A stretch of DNA of 42,032 nucleotides from Planctomycetia bacterium. GTDB taxonomy: Bacteria > Planctomycetota > UBA1135 > UBA2386. This document shows positions 29,868 to 38,496 of this stretch, piece after piece (the stretch's first letter is position 1; each line of letters opens with the position of its first letter). The position numbers and the translations under genes are program-made. The notes beneath the pieces are model-generated. The model had not been told where the DNA came from and ran no database searches. It saw only the letters and a list, made by a program, of their open reading frames with translations. Location of the stretch: contig SXPB01000130.1 of assembly GCA_005776475.1 (NCBI GenBank), forward strand, positions 1-42,032, written 5' to 3'.

Positions 29868-30343
29868 GCGCTTGCTCGTAGCCGATGCCGGCCCCGTAAT
29901 CACCCTGGCCGCCATCGGCAGGTTCGGCTTGCTGCGCGAACTCGCCACGGAGGTCGTAGTACCACGACGGGTTTTCGAGGAAGTCGTCGCCGGCGCACCG
30001 CGCGCCGGCGCAATCGAGAATTCGCGCCGACTGGATCCGCATCGCCGATGGTCGGCCTGAGTTGGTCGATGCATTCTCTCTGATGGTCGATCGAGGGGAA
30101 GCCGAGGCACTTGCAGTAGCGAAGGACCTTCCCGATTGCTTGCTCGTGATGGACGACCAACGAGCACGACGTCTTGCCAACGAGCTCGGACTGCGCTTCA
30201 CCGGCACGCTCGGAATGCTGGATAAGGGCAAGCGAAGTGGACTGGTCGGCTCGTTGCGCGCGGAGATCGGCAATCTGCAACGCGTTGGCTTTCGGATCGC
30301 GGAGAACATCGCTACCGAGTTCCTGCGACGCGCCGGGGAATGA
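29857..30343 (+). pseudogene. DUF3368 (PIN-like) toxin, split by an apparent +1 frameshift
   Basis: Frame 1: MARERLLVADAGPVITLAAIGRFGLLRELATEVVVPRRVFEEVVAGAPRAGAIE. Frame 2: (I)RADWIRIADGRPELVDAFSLMVDRGEAEALAVAKDLPDCLLVMDDQRARRLANELGLRFTGTLGMLDKGKRSGLV. Removing one A at 30019/30020 restores one ORF. Confidence 0.82.
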
Positions 30344-30345
30344 AA

Positions 30346-30387
30346 GAGGCAATTCCCCTCATCGCTCCTCAATCGAGCGATTGCCTT
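30346..30387. terminator. Bulged hairpin between the convergent toxin and DUF502 genes
   Basis: ATCGCTC (30361-30367) / GAGCGAT (30375-30381) 7-bp stem, with an outer AGGCA (30347-30351)/TGCCT (30382-30386) stem. Confidence 0.4.
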
Positions 30388-30432
30388 CACGATGACGTGG
30401 CCCCCCTGCGAAAGCTCGATGGCGAACCCGAA

Positions 30433-31017
30433 TCAACTCTCCGGCTTCTGCGCCACACCGGCCGTCACACAGAACCGCAGCGCCTGCTCGACCGACATCG
30501 ACAGGACGCGCACCCGCGCCCGCGGCACCACGACCGTGAACCCGCCGAGCTGGTAGCTCATCGGCAAGTAGACCGCGACCTTGCCGGCCCCCACTTCGGG
30601 CATGTCGGCGAAGTCCTCCTTGGTCAGGAACCCGATCTGCTCGACCCCTGCCTGCTGCTCCACCATCACCACCTTGCGGAACGGCCGATCCTCGGCGCTG
30701 GCGAACAGCCGCACGACGTCGACAATCATCCCGTAGATCGACTTCACCACCGGGATGCGCTCGAGCCACGCCACCAGGTAGCGGTGCAGGCGGCGCACCA
30801 CGAACGAGTACATCAGCAACCCGGCGAGCAGCACGAGCAGCAGCGAGGTCAGGAACCCCATGCCCGGCCAGTAGCTCGTCTCGTCGAGGAACAGCAGCAC
30901 CAGCTTGCGCAGCAGCGTCTCCCCCGCCACCACCGCTGCGTAGCCAAGGTATCCGGTCAATGCCAAGGGCAGGATCGCGGCCAATCCGCGCAGGAAGATC
31001 TTCGCCAGGAACCGCAT
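30433..31017 (-). CDS. DUF502 family membrane protein
   Basis: MRFLAKIFLRGLAAILPLALTGYLGYAAVVAGETLL...GMGFLTSLLLVLLAGLLMYSFVVRRLHRYLVAWLERIPVVKSIYGMIVDVVRLF: DUF502 pattern (PLxxT, GxG, IPxVxxIYxxxxQ-like). Confidence 0.88.
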   Translation of the reverse strand: MRFLAKIFLRGLAAILPLALTGYLGYAAVVAGETLLRKLVLLFLDETSYWPGMGFLTSLLLVLLAGLLMYSFVVRRLHRYLVAWLERIPVVKSIYGMIVDVVRLFASAEDRPFRKVVMVEQQAGVEQIGFLTKEDFADMPEVGAGKVAVYLPMSYQLGGFTVVVPRARVRVLSMSVEQALRFCVTAGVAQKPES

Positions 31018-31260
31018 CCGCGCATCGTGCCGGCTTGCCGCCGCAGGGGCCACTTCCGCGCCCGCGGACAATGGACGGTGTCTTTCCAGCGAGACAACCC
31101 ACCGCAAGAACGTCCCAGCGACGGCAACGCGGCCGCTGCGCCGACGCCAGCAACCGCCACAACCTGGGTGATGTGCCTCGAATGCAGCCAGGGCCAAACC
31201 GGCTGCGCTCCGGTATCCTTGTTGCTAGCCGGCGCACTCGCAGCACCGTCCCGAGGATCC

Positions 31261-33138
31261 ATGGCTTCATCCCGCATCCTGTTTGCCGTCGTTTGCCTGA
31301 GTTTGACCACGTCCGTGCTCGCCCAACGCGGCGATGGCAGCAGCAGCAAGCCGAGCCCGAGCCCGCGGCCTTCGGTGTCGACGCCAGCTCCTTCGCCACG
31401 GCCCTCGGTCTCCCCGCCGGCACCCGCCCCGCGGCCGTCGGTGTCGACCCCGGCGCCGCGCCCGTCCCCGTCGGTGTCGGCGCCGGCCCCGCGGCCCGCG
31501 CCTTCGCCCCGCCCCTCGGTGGGCGCCCCGGCCCCGCGGCCCTCGAACCCGGCCCCCGTGTCGCGCCCGGTCAACGTGCCGCCGCCGCGGCAACCGGTTT
31601 CGCAGCCGCGCCCGTCGGTGCCGAGCACGACCCCAGGCTATTCCCGTCCGCAACCAGGAACGTCGCCGCGGCCGGCGCCCACTCCCCGCACTTCGACGCG
31701 CAATGACGTGCGCCCGCCGGTGTCCGCGCCGGTGAATCCGCCGCGGTATTCGCCGCCGGTCGAGGCCGATACGAAGCCCGGCTCGGGTCGCGTGATCAGC
31801 CGCCCGGCGCCGGCCGCCGACCGCAAGCCCGTCGACGCGCCTTCGGTGCGCCCGACCCCGCGCAAGGAAGCGGGCGGCGAAGTCGTGCGCGCCAAGCCGC
31901 GCGGCACCCCGATCGACGATCGCTACCGTCCGACGAAGCCCGTGCCGACGCCCGGCGACAGCAAGCCGCAGCCCGGCCTGCAACCGCGCCGCCCGTCCGA
32001 CCTGCCGCCCACGAGCAATCGCTACAAGCCGGCGGACACCACGTCGCCGACTTCGGCCACGCGGCGTCCCGTGCCAATCGCCGGCGGCAGCGCCGGCAGC
32101 GTCGCCACACCGGTTCGCAAACCCGCTTCGACCGCACCCAACCTGGCTCCGCGCAGCGGCGCCCCGCGCCTGTCGGCACCGCGCGCCAACGTGCGCCCGA
32201 TCACTTCCGCGGTCTCGGCGCGCTACCAGCGCGGCTCGTATTCCTCGCACTGCCACCCGACCTATTGGCGCGGCTACTGGGACCCCTGCTACGACACGTG
32301 GGGCCACTGCCACTCCTGGGGCTTTGGTGCCGGGTTCGGCTCGTACGGCTGGCAGCTGTCGTTCTACTACCCGTTCTGGGCCTGCCGCTCGCTGTGGTGG
32401 AACCACTGCTACCACGACACGCTCTGGTCCTCGTGGTCGAACCCGTACTGCGCCACGACGAGCTACTGGTGGTACCCGGGCTCCGTCTACTGCCCCTCCT
32501 ACCTCTACGTGCCGAGCACGGTCGTCGTCTACGAGACCAGCCCCGCGGCGGCAGTGGTGCCGGCCGGTGGCAGCAGCGAAGTGGTCGTCGCCGGTGGCGG
32601 CGTGGTCGGTTCGGCCCGCAGCGTGGAAGCGGGTCCCGGCACCGAAAGCCTCGCGCAATCGCTGGCAGTGAAGTACGTCGAGCTCGGCGACTTCTACTTC
32701 CGCGCCGGTCGTTATGACGATGCCGCCGAAGCCTATGGCAAGGCGCGCAGCTACACGCCCGAAGACGCGTCGGTGCACTTCGTGCTCGCCGATGCCGTGT
32801 TTGCCACCGGCGGATGGCACTACGCCGCGTTCCTGATCGCCGAGGGCCTGCGTCTCGAACCGGCCCTCGCCTCGGCCACGACCGACAAGCGCACCTTCTA
32901 CGGCAACGCCGCCGACTTCGACGCGCAGATGGCGGCCCTCGACAATTACCTCGACAAGAACCCCTACGACGCGCAGGCAATGCTGGTGCGCGGCTACAAC
33001 CTCGCCTTCAGCCTGCGGCCGGCCGACGCGCTCGCCATGTTCGACCGCGTGCTGTCGATCGAGCCGGAGAACCGCGCGGCGACGTTGTTCGTGAAGGCCC
33101 TGCGGCCCGCGCCCGAGAAGGTCCCGTCGGTGTTCTGA
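31261..33138 (+). CDS. Secreted Pro/Ser-rich protein with Trp/Tyr/Cys/His-rich central domain and C-terminal TPR repeats
   Basis: MASSRILFAVVCLSLTTSVLAQ signal; Pro-rich repeats; WWNHCYHDTLWSSWSNPYCATTSYWWYPGSVYCPSYLYVP; TPR YVELGDFYFRAGRYDDAAEAYGKARSYTPEDASVHFVLADAVFATG. Confidence 0.8.
   Translation: MASSRILFAVVCLSLTTSVLAQRGDGSSSKPSPSPRPSVSTPAPSPRPSVSPPAPAPRPSVSTPAPRPSPSVSAPAPRPAPSPRPSVGAPAPRPSNPAPVSRPVNVPPPRQPVSQPRPSVPSTTPGYSRPQPGTSPRPAPTPRTSTRNDVRPPVSAPVNPPRYSPPVEADTKPGSGRVISRPAPAADRKPVDAPSVRPTPRKEAGGEVVRAKPRGTPIDDRYRPTKPVPTPGDSKPQPGLQPRRPSDLPPTSNRYKPADTTSPTSATRRPVPIAGGSAGSVATPVRKPASTAPNLAPRSGAPRLSAPRANVRPITSAVSARYQRGSYSSHCHPTYWRGYWDPCYDTWGHCHSWGFGAGFGSYGWQLSFYYPFWACRSLWWNHCYHDTLWSSWSNPYCATTSYWWYPGSVYCPSYLYVPSTVVVYETSPAAAVVPAGGSSEVVVAGGGVVGSARSVEAGPGTESLAQSLAVKYVELGDFYFRAGRYDDAAEAYGKARSYTPEDASVHFVLADAVFATGGWHYAAFLIAEGLRLEPALASATTDKRTFYGNAADFDAQMAALDNYLDKNPYDAQAMLVRGYNLAFSLRPADALAMFDRVLSIEPENRAATLFVKALRPAPEKVPSVF
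31345..31640 (+). repeat. Imperfect tandem repeats encoding PSPRPSVSxPAP units
   Basis: Protein segment PSPSPRPSVSTPAPSPRPSVSPPAPAPRPSVSTPAPRPSPSVSAPAPRPAPSPRPSVGAPAPRP. DNA units such as gcggccgtcggtgtcgaccccggcgcc recur. Confidence 0.7.
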
Positions 33139-33187
33139 GAGTGCAGGCTTCGCCTGCGGCGCGACCGTGCGCTACGCTCGCGCCCCG

Positions 33188-34363
33188 ATGCCACGCCGAA
33201 TCGACAGCTACCTCAAGGACCTGATCCCCGAAGAGAAGTTCGCGTTCTACGAGACCGTGCGCGACTTCGGCGACACTGAGATCGCGCCGCACCTGCTGCA
33301 CTGGGAACGCGAACACCGCCACGTGCCCGACGAGACCATCCGGGCCATGGGCGACCTCGGTTTGTTCGGCCTGCCGATCGCGGAGCAGTACGGCGGCCAG
33401 GGTGGCGACCACACCGACCTCGTGCTGATGGGGCTCGCCATCGGCTACCACAGCCAATCGGTCGCGATCACACCCGGCGCCGCGCTCTCGCTTGGCGCGA
33501 AGCCCTTGCAGCTGTGCGGCACCGAAGCCCAGAAGAACGCGCACCTGCCGGCCCTCGCCCGCGGCGAACGCATGTTCGTGTTCGGCCTGTCCGAACCGGG
33601 CCGCGGCAGCGACGCCGCCAATCCGCAGGTCACTGCCGCGAAGAAGGGCGACCGTTGGGTCATCAACGGCGAGAAGTGCTGGTCGACCAATGCGCGCTGG
33701 GCGAGCCACGTCGTCGTGCACGCGCTGACCAATCCCACCGGCCCGAACGGCAAGCGTTCCACCTGCTTCATCGTGCCGATGGACCAGAAGGGCGTCTTCT
33801 ACCAGGAGATGCAGGGCAAGAAGGTCTGGGAGCAATCCTCGACCGGCTCGATCATGCTCGAGAACGTCGAAGTCGCGCACGACGCGATCCTCGGCGCCGA
33901 GAACGACGGCTTCAAAGTCATGGTGACGACGCTGAACGGCGGCCGCCTGTTCATCGCTTCACTGGCGCTGGCGTCGCTGGCGTTCGCGCTCGACAAGACC
34001 CGCATCTACGCCGAGGAGCGCATCCAATTCGACGACAAGCCGATCGGCCGCTTCCAGCGCGTGCAGGACGTCATCGTCGACATGGACATCGCGCTGGAGC
34101 GCGGCCTCACCTGGCTCGTGCACTGCTGCCGCCTCTACGAAGAGAACAAGCTGTCGCGCGAGCAGGCCGCCAAGGTGAAGGTCGACTGCAGCCGCGCCGC
34201 GAGCGACCTCGTGTCGCTGGCGATGGAAGTCTGCGGCGGCGTCGCCTGCTTCGATGAGTTCGGCCTGATCCGCCATCACAATGATCTGTTCGTGACGCGC
34301 GTCGGCGAGGGCAGCAACTTCGCCCTGAAGGACCTGATCGTGCGGCCGTTGCGGCAGGGCTGA
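33188..34363 (+). CDS. Acyl-CoA dehydrogenase
   Basis: FGLSEPGRGSDAANPQVTAAKKGDRWVINGEKCWSTNARWASHVVVHALT...GRFQRVQDVIVDMDIALERGLTWLVHCCRL...FGLIRHHNDLFVTRVGEGSNFALKDLIVRPL. Confidence 0.93.
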   Translation: MPRRIDSYLKDLIPEEKFAFYETVRDFGDTEIAPHLLHWEREHRHVPDETIRAMGDLGLFGLPIAEQYGGQGGDHTDLVLMGLAIGYHSQSVAITPGAALSLGAKPLQLCGTEAQKNAHLPALARGERMFVFGLSEPGRGSDAANPQVTAAKKGDRWVINGEKCWSTNARWASHVVVHALTNPTGPNGKRSTCFIVPMDQKGVFYQEMQGKKVWEQSSTGSIMLENVEVAHDAILGAENDGFKVMVTTLNGGRLFIASLALASLAFALDKTRIYAEERIQFDDKPIGRFQRVQDVIVDMDIALERGLTWLVHCCRLYEENKLSREQAAKVKVDCSRAASDLVSLAMEVCGGVACFDEFGLIRHHNDLFVTRVGEGSNFALKDLIVRPLRQG

Positions 34364-34372
34364 GCCCGGTCA

Positions 34373-34618
34373 CTACGGCACGATCGTCGTGCGCATCGCG
34401 GTGGTGACCGATCCGATGAGACCACTCGGGCTCGGCTCAAGCACGACTGCTCGCCGCCAACGAGTCGCAGTCGGGTCGCTGAAGTTGCTGAAGGTGTCCT
34501 GGTTGAACCGGCGCACCACCTTGTCGCGGAAACCGCCACCCGCATCGAGAACTGCCGCTTGTCCGGTTCGTCGCGCAGCGCCGTGCTGCGGGCGAGCGGG
34601 CTCGTGCGCGCGGCGAAC
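34373..34618 (-). other. Orphan coding-like segment (possible gene remnant)
   Basis: In the frame directly following the TGA of the 34619-36196 gene: ...VLDAGGGFRDKVVRRFNQDTFSNFSDPTATRWRRAVVLEPSPSGLIGSVTTAMRTTIVP* (stop TAG 34373-34375). No good ATG start. Confidence 0.35.
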
Positions 34619-36196
34619 TCACTGCGGCGGGCGCAGTGCGATCGACGCGACCTTGCCCGGCTCGATGACAACATCGTCCTTCGCGTCGGGCCGCAGCTCG
34701 CCACCGGTCTGCGCACACAACCAGACCGACGCAGTCGTCGGTGGCAGCCACAGGCGCGCCAGTTCCGCCGCGCGTGGCACGAAGCAACCGAGCCGCTTCG
34801 TGTACTCGTGCTGGCAAGCGACGATGTCGTCGATGCCAGCGGCGTGCCATTCGTCGGGCACGACCAGCTCCAGCCAACGCGCGCTCTTGGCGTTCGGCAA
34901 CAGCGCGACATCGACGGCGCCGGCGACCACTTCGAGATCGACCTCCACCACCGCCTGGGCGGCGACCGTTCGTTTCTCGGCGCGATGCAACAGCATGCCG
35001 GTCCACAGATCGATCACGAACACCGTGCACTCGCCCGGTGGCGTCCTCACCGCGAACGCGCCATTGCCCGCAACCGTCGCCAGCGGACTGGCGAAGCTCG
35101 TGAAGCCAAGATTGTGCTGAGGCTTGGGCCGATCCACCGCGATCCCGACGAGCATGCGACCCGCCGGCGCCGGCGACCGCACGCGGCCGCGCACCAGGGC
35201 CGGCAGATGCGGCCGCAGGTCGAAGGCGATCGGGGCCATGCCGGCTACGACCTCGATCTCGCCGAGCGGCACGACATCGGGCTGACCTTGCTGCAGTGGC
35301 CGCGGCAGCAGCAGTTCGACGCGGTGCCGGCCGGGCGCCAGCGGCGGTGTGCGGAAGGTGCCGTCGGCGGCAAGCGCCGTGACGCTGCCGTAGCGACGCC
35401 GCGACCCGTAGGTACCGGAGTGGGCGTGGCCGGCGAGGCCGGCCTTCTCCAAGTCGTGACCGTCGAAGCACAGGCCAGCCCCGTGCGGCGGCAGCGCACC
35501 CTGCGTCGATCCGGTCACCACGACGCCGTCGGCCACCGGACCTTCGAACTCGAGATACGCAAACGACTCCGCCTCTTCCACCTGACCGGGAACGTGCACG
35601 AGTTCGAGCGCGTCGCCGAGTGCGACTGGACCATGCGTGCTCTGCTCCGAACGTTCGCCGACGACGATCTGCATGCCGGCATCGACGGCACCGGGCAAAA
35701 CGAACCTGCCGGCGGCGTCGGTGCGCACCGCAGTGCACGGGTGCGCCGGCCACACGACCTTGCTCGCGTCCGCGCGGTACCGCGCTTGCCGCAGCCAATC
35801 ACGCAGACCGACGCGCACGCCCGCCACCGGCTTGCCTTCGACATCGACGACGCGCCCCGCCAGCGTGCGGCCGCGCGGCAACACGACCGGGAAGTCGAAC
35901 GCGGAAACGGGAACGGCGACGTGGGCGCAGCCTTTCTTGACGAACAACAGCGGCCCCTTGGGCCGCGGGCCCGACCAGGCGCCGTTCGCGTCCGTCGTCG
36001 CCACCGGCGTCTTCGTCAATTCCTGCGTCACGAACGTCTCGCCGTCCGGCAAGGCGCAGACGACGACATCGGCGAGCGGGGCGCCGGCTTCGTCGACCAC
36101 GCGACCGCGCCAGCCCGTCAACGTTGCCGGCGCTGTTTCCTGTGCCGACAGGCCGGCTAGCACGAACAACCACAATGGCAACCACTGGCTTTGCAT
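34619..36196 (-). CDS. Secreted carboxypeptidase-regulatory-like domain protein
   Basis: MQSQWLPLWLFVLAGLSAQ signal; WRGRVVDEAGAPLADVVVCALPDGE; LAGRVVDVEGKPVAGVRVGLRDW. Confidence 0.85.
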   Translation of the reverse strand: MQSQWLPLWLFVLAGLSAQETAPATLTGWRGRVVDEAGAPLADVVVCALPDGETFVTQELTKTPVATTDANGAWSGPRPKGPLLFVKKGCAHVAVPVSAFDFPVVLPRGRTLAGRVVDVEGKPVAGVRVGLRDWLRQARYRADASKVVWPAHPCTAVRTDAAGRFVLPGAVDAGMQIVVGERSEQSTHGPVALGDALELVHVPGQVEEAESFAYLEFEGPVADGVVVTGSTQGALPPHGAGLCFDGHDLEKAGLAGHAHSGTYGSRRRYGSVTALAADGTFRTPPLAPGRHRVELLLPRPLQQGQPDVVPLGEIEVVAGMAPIAFDLRPHLPALVRGRVRSPAPAGRMLVGIAVDRPKPQHNLGFTSFASPLATVAGNGAFAVRTPPGECTVFVIDLWTGMLLHRAEKRTVAAQAVVEVDLEVVAGAVDVALLPNAKSARWLELVVPDEWHAAGIDDIVACQHEYTKRLGCFVPRAAELARLWLPPTTASVWLCAQTGGELRPDAKDDVVIEPGKVASIALRPPQ

Positions 36197-36378
36197 GCGT
36201 GCGACCTCGGGCAGACGAACCCGTCCGCGGCAGTCGATGCTAGAGTCCAGCGCGGACATCTGCACCGCCTTGTCGTTCCGCCAACGGAACATCGGAGCGA
36301 TGGGACCGGCTGCGCCGGCAGCGTCCCTCCGACCACTCCAGCGCGGCACGTGCATTGCCATGGCCAGCCGAGGCTTTC

Positions 36379-38490
36379 ATGCGCATCCACACTCTCACCG
36401 TCCTCTCCCTGGTGTCGCTGCTCGCGGCGCAGGATCCGAACGCTGCCCGCGTCGACCGCGACGCCTTGCTGCGCCATTACGCCGTCGTCGAAGCCGAGTT
36501 GCGGCAGGCTGACGCGCCGCGCGATCCCGTGCTCGCGGCCCGCCGGCAGCAGGTGATCGAGCACCTGCGTGAGTATCGCGAACGCGGCGTGTTCGGCGTC
36601 AATGCCGACTACCAGGGCAGTCGGGTGCCATTGTTCGTGGACCCGGAAGGACGCCGTTGCGCCGTCGCGTGGCTGCTCGATCGCACCGGCAACCGCGAAG
36701 TGACGCTTGCCATCCGGAATCGGAGTAACGAGGCCTGGGTGGCAGACCTCGTCGGCGAGCCGGCCCTGACCGCATGGCTGCGCAACAACGGGCTCTCGGT
36801 CGCCGAGGCAGCGCGCATCCAGATGCCGGGAACGAGCCCACCGACGATTCCGGTGCTGCCACCGCCAGAACCCGCGGACGTGCCCGAATGGACGCCCGCC
36901 GACGGGCCGCGCCCCTCGACGCCGACCGGCGCCCCGAGCCCCGGCTCGGAATGGTCGCCGCGCCAACCGAACCAGGCCACGGGCGCGCGCGCCGCAGTCG
37001 GTGCCAGCACCCCGCGCGGCACGCCGATCGACGCCTTGGGGGCCCCGACCTGGATCCAATGGTGGGAATGGAACCGCGGCGCCTTCGAACACCCACCCAC
37101 GGCGGTGCGGCTGCCAGCGAAGGGCGGCACCGTGGCCGATCCGCGGCGCGCCGATGCCGAAATCCTGCTGCGTGAGTTCGCGAACAGCACCGATGTGGCG
37201 GTGCGCACGGCCGCCGTGCAGGCGCTCGCCCGCATCGGCAGCGCCAGCGACCTGTCGCCGTTCCTCACCGACAGTGCCCGCGAAGTCCGTTTGATGGCGC
37301 TGCTCGGCCTCGGCCGTTCGGGCTCGGCGCCGCATGCCTACGCGCTGGCGGCGATGGCAGGCAAGCCACTGCAGGGCGAAACCCTCGCGGTGCTGCTGGC
37401 CGGCATGTCGATGCTGCCCGAAGGTCACGTGCAGCGTTCGCTGCAACGCCTCGTGATCGATCGCCTCGGCGATGCGCGCCCGAGCGTGCGGGCCGCGGCG
37501 ACGATCGCCGCCACCATCGTGCCGAGCGACGTGCGCCGCGACGCCGCGCGCCAGGTCCTGCAAACGGCGACCACGGCGACCCAGAAGGCCGAAGCGGCGC
37601 AACTGCTCGGCCCGGACGCCGACGTCGAAGATGTGGCGGTGCTGACGGCGCTCGCGAGCGACCGCAACGTAGAGATCCGCCGCTCCGCCGCGTTGGCACT
37701 CGGCCGCAGCAAGCACGAACTGGCGTTGCCGGCGCTGCAGAGCGCCTACGAGCTCGAACACGAGAGCCTGACGCGGGCGCTGCAGCTGCTGGCGATCGGC
37801 GACCACGGCGGCAAGGCGGCCGGACCGTTCCTGGTCAGCGAACTCGAGCAGGGCAACAAGCCGCACCGCGCGCTGGCCGCGCTGGCGCTCGGATTGTGGG
37901 GCCGCGAACGCGCCTTCGGCGACGCCGCCGATCGGATCCTGCAAGCGTTCGAACGCGAGAAGAACCAGGACCAGAAGGGCGCCTACCTGCTGGCGCTCGG
38001 GCTGCTGCGGCATGCGCCGTCGCGCGACTTCCTGCTCACCCAGTTGGGCACCAGCGCGTCCTCGGCCGTGCGCGGCGCCGCAGCAACGGCGCTCGGCCAA
38101 CTCGCCGATCCGGTGGCGATGCCGGGCGTGTCCGCAGCGCTGGCCAACGACACCTGCGCGTGGGTGCGGCAGCAAGCGGCGCGCGCGCTCGTGCAGTTCG
38201 GGCACGGCGCCGTTCCGGCTCTGGCGCAGTCGATGCGCAGCGACCTCGGCGCCGACGTGCAGGCCGCGGCGGCGTTCGCCCTCGGTGGCATCAACGATGT
38301 GCGCGCCGCAGCGGCGTTGCTGGCGTTCGCTCGCGAAGAAGGCACGGCCGCGGCAGCGCGCGCCGGCGCTCTGCTCGGGCTCGGTCGCCACTTCCGCCAG
38401 CACGAGCCGTCGTTGCCGGCGATGCGGTTCCAGCAGAACCACCTGCTGCTGCCGGCGATCACCGCCTGGGCCTTCGCGCACGAATTGTGA
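36379..38490 (+). CDS. Secreted HEAT-repeat protein
   Basis: MRIHTLTVLSLVSLLAAQ signal; repeats VAVRTAAVQALARIGSASDLSPFLTD, NVEIRRSAALALGRSKHELALPALQSAYE, SAVRGAAATALGQLADPVAMPGVSAAL, ADVQAAAAFALGGINDVRAAAALLAFA. Confidence 0.88.
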   Translation: MRIHTLTVLSLVSLLAAQDPNAARVDRDALLRHYAVVEAELRQADAPRDPVLAARRQQVIEHLREYRERGVFGVNADYQGSRVPLFVDPEGRRCAVAWLLDRTGNREVTLAIRNRSNEAWVADLVGEPALTAWLRNNGLSVAEAARIQMPGTSPPTIPVLPPPEPADVPEWTPADGPRPSTPTGAPSPGSEWSPRQPNQATGARAAVGASTPRGTPIDALGAPTWIQWWEWNRGAFEHPPTAVRLPAKGGTVADPRRADAEILLREFANSTDVAVRTAAVQALARIGSASDLSPFLTDSAREVRLMALLGLGRSGSAPHAYALAAMAGKPLQGETLAVLLAGMSMLPEGHVQRSLQRLVIDRLGDARPSVRAAATIAATIVPSDVRRDAARQVLQTATTATQKAEAAQLLGPDADVEDVAVLTALASDRNVEIRRSAALALGRSKHELALPALQSAYELEHESLTRALQLLAIGDHGGKAAGPFLVSELEQGNKPHRALAALALGLWGRERAFGDAADRILQAFEREKNQDQKGAYLLALGLLRHAPSRDFLLTQLGTSASSAVRGAAATALGQLADPVAMPGVSAALANDTCAWVRQQAARALVQFGHGAVPALAQSMRSDLGADVQAAAAFALGGINDVRAAAALLAFAREEGTAAAARAGALLGLGRHFRQHEPSLPAMRFQQNHLLLPAITAWAFAHEL

Positions 38491-38496
38491 GCGCGA

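Noticed and set aside
30000-30060. Programmed +1 frameshifting in the DUF3368 toxin
   Set aside because: No recognisable slippery or stop-codon-stalling signal at gagaattcg; mutation or sequencing error is simpler.
31345-31640. CRISPR-like repeat array
   Set aside because: Repeats are coding, imperfect, without unique spacers, and lie in frame in a Pro-rich protein. No cas genes are in the window.
36157-38481. 774-aa minus-strand ORF opposite the HEAT-repeat gene
   Set aside because: Shadow ORF; the plus strand shows regular HEAT repeats.
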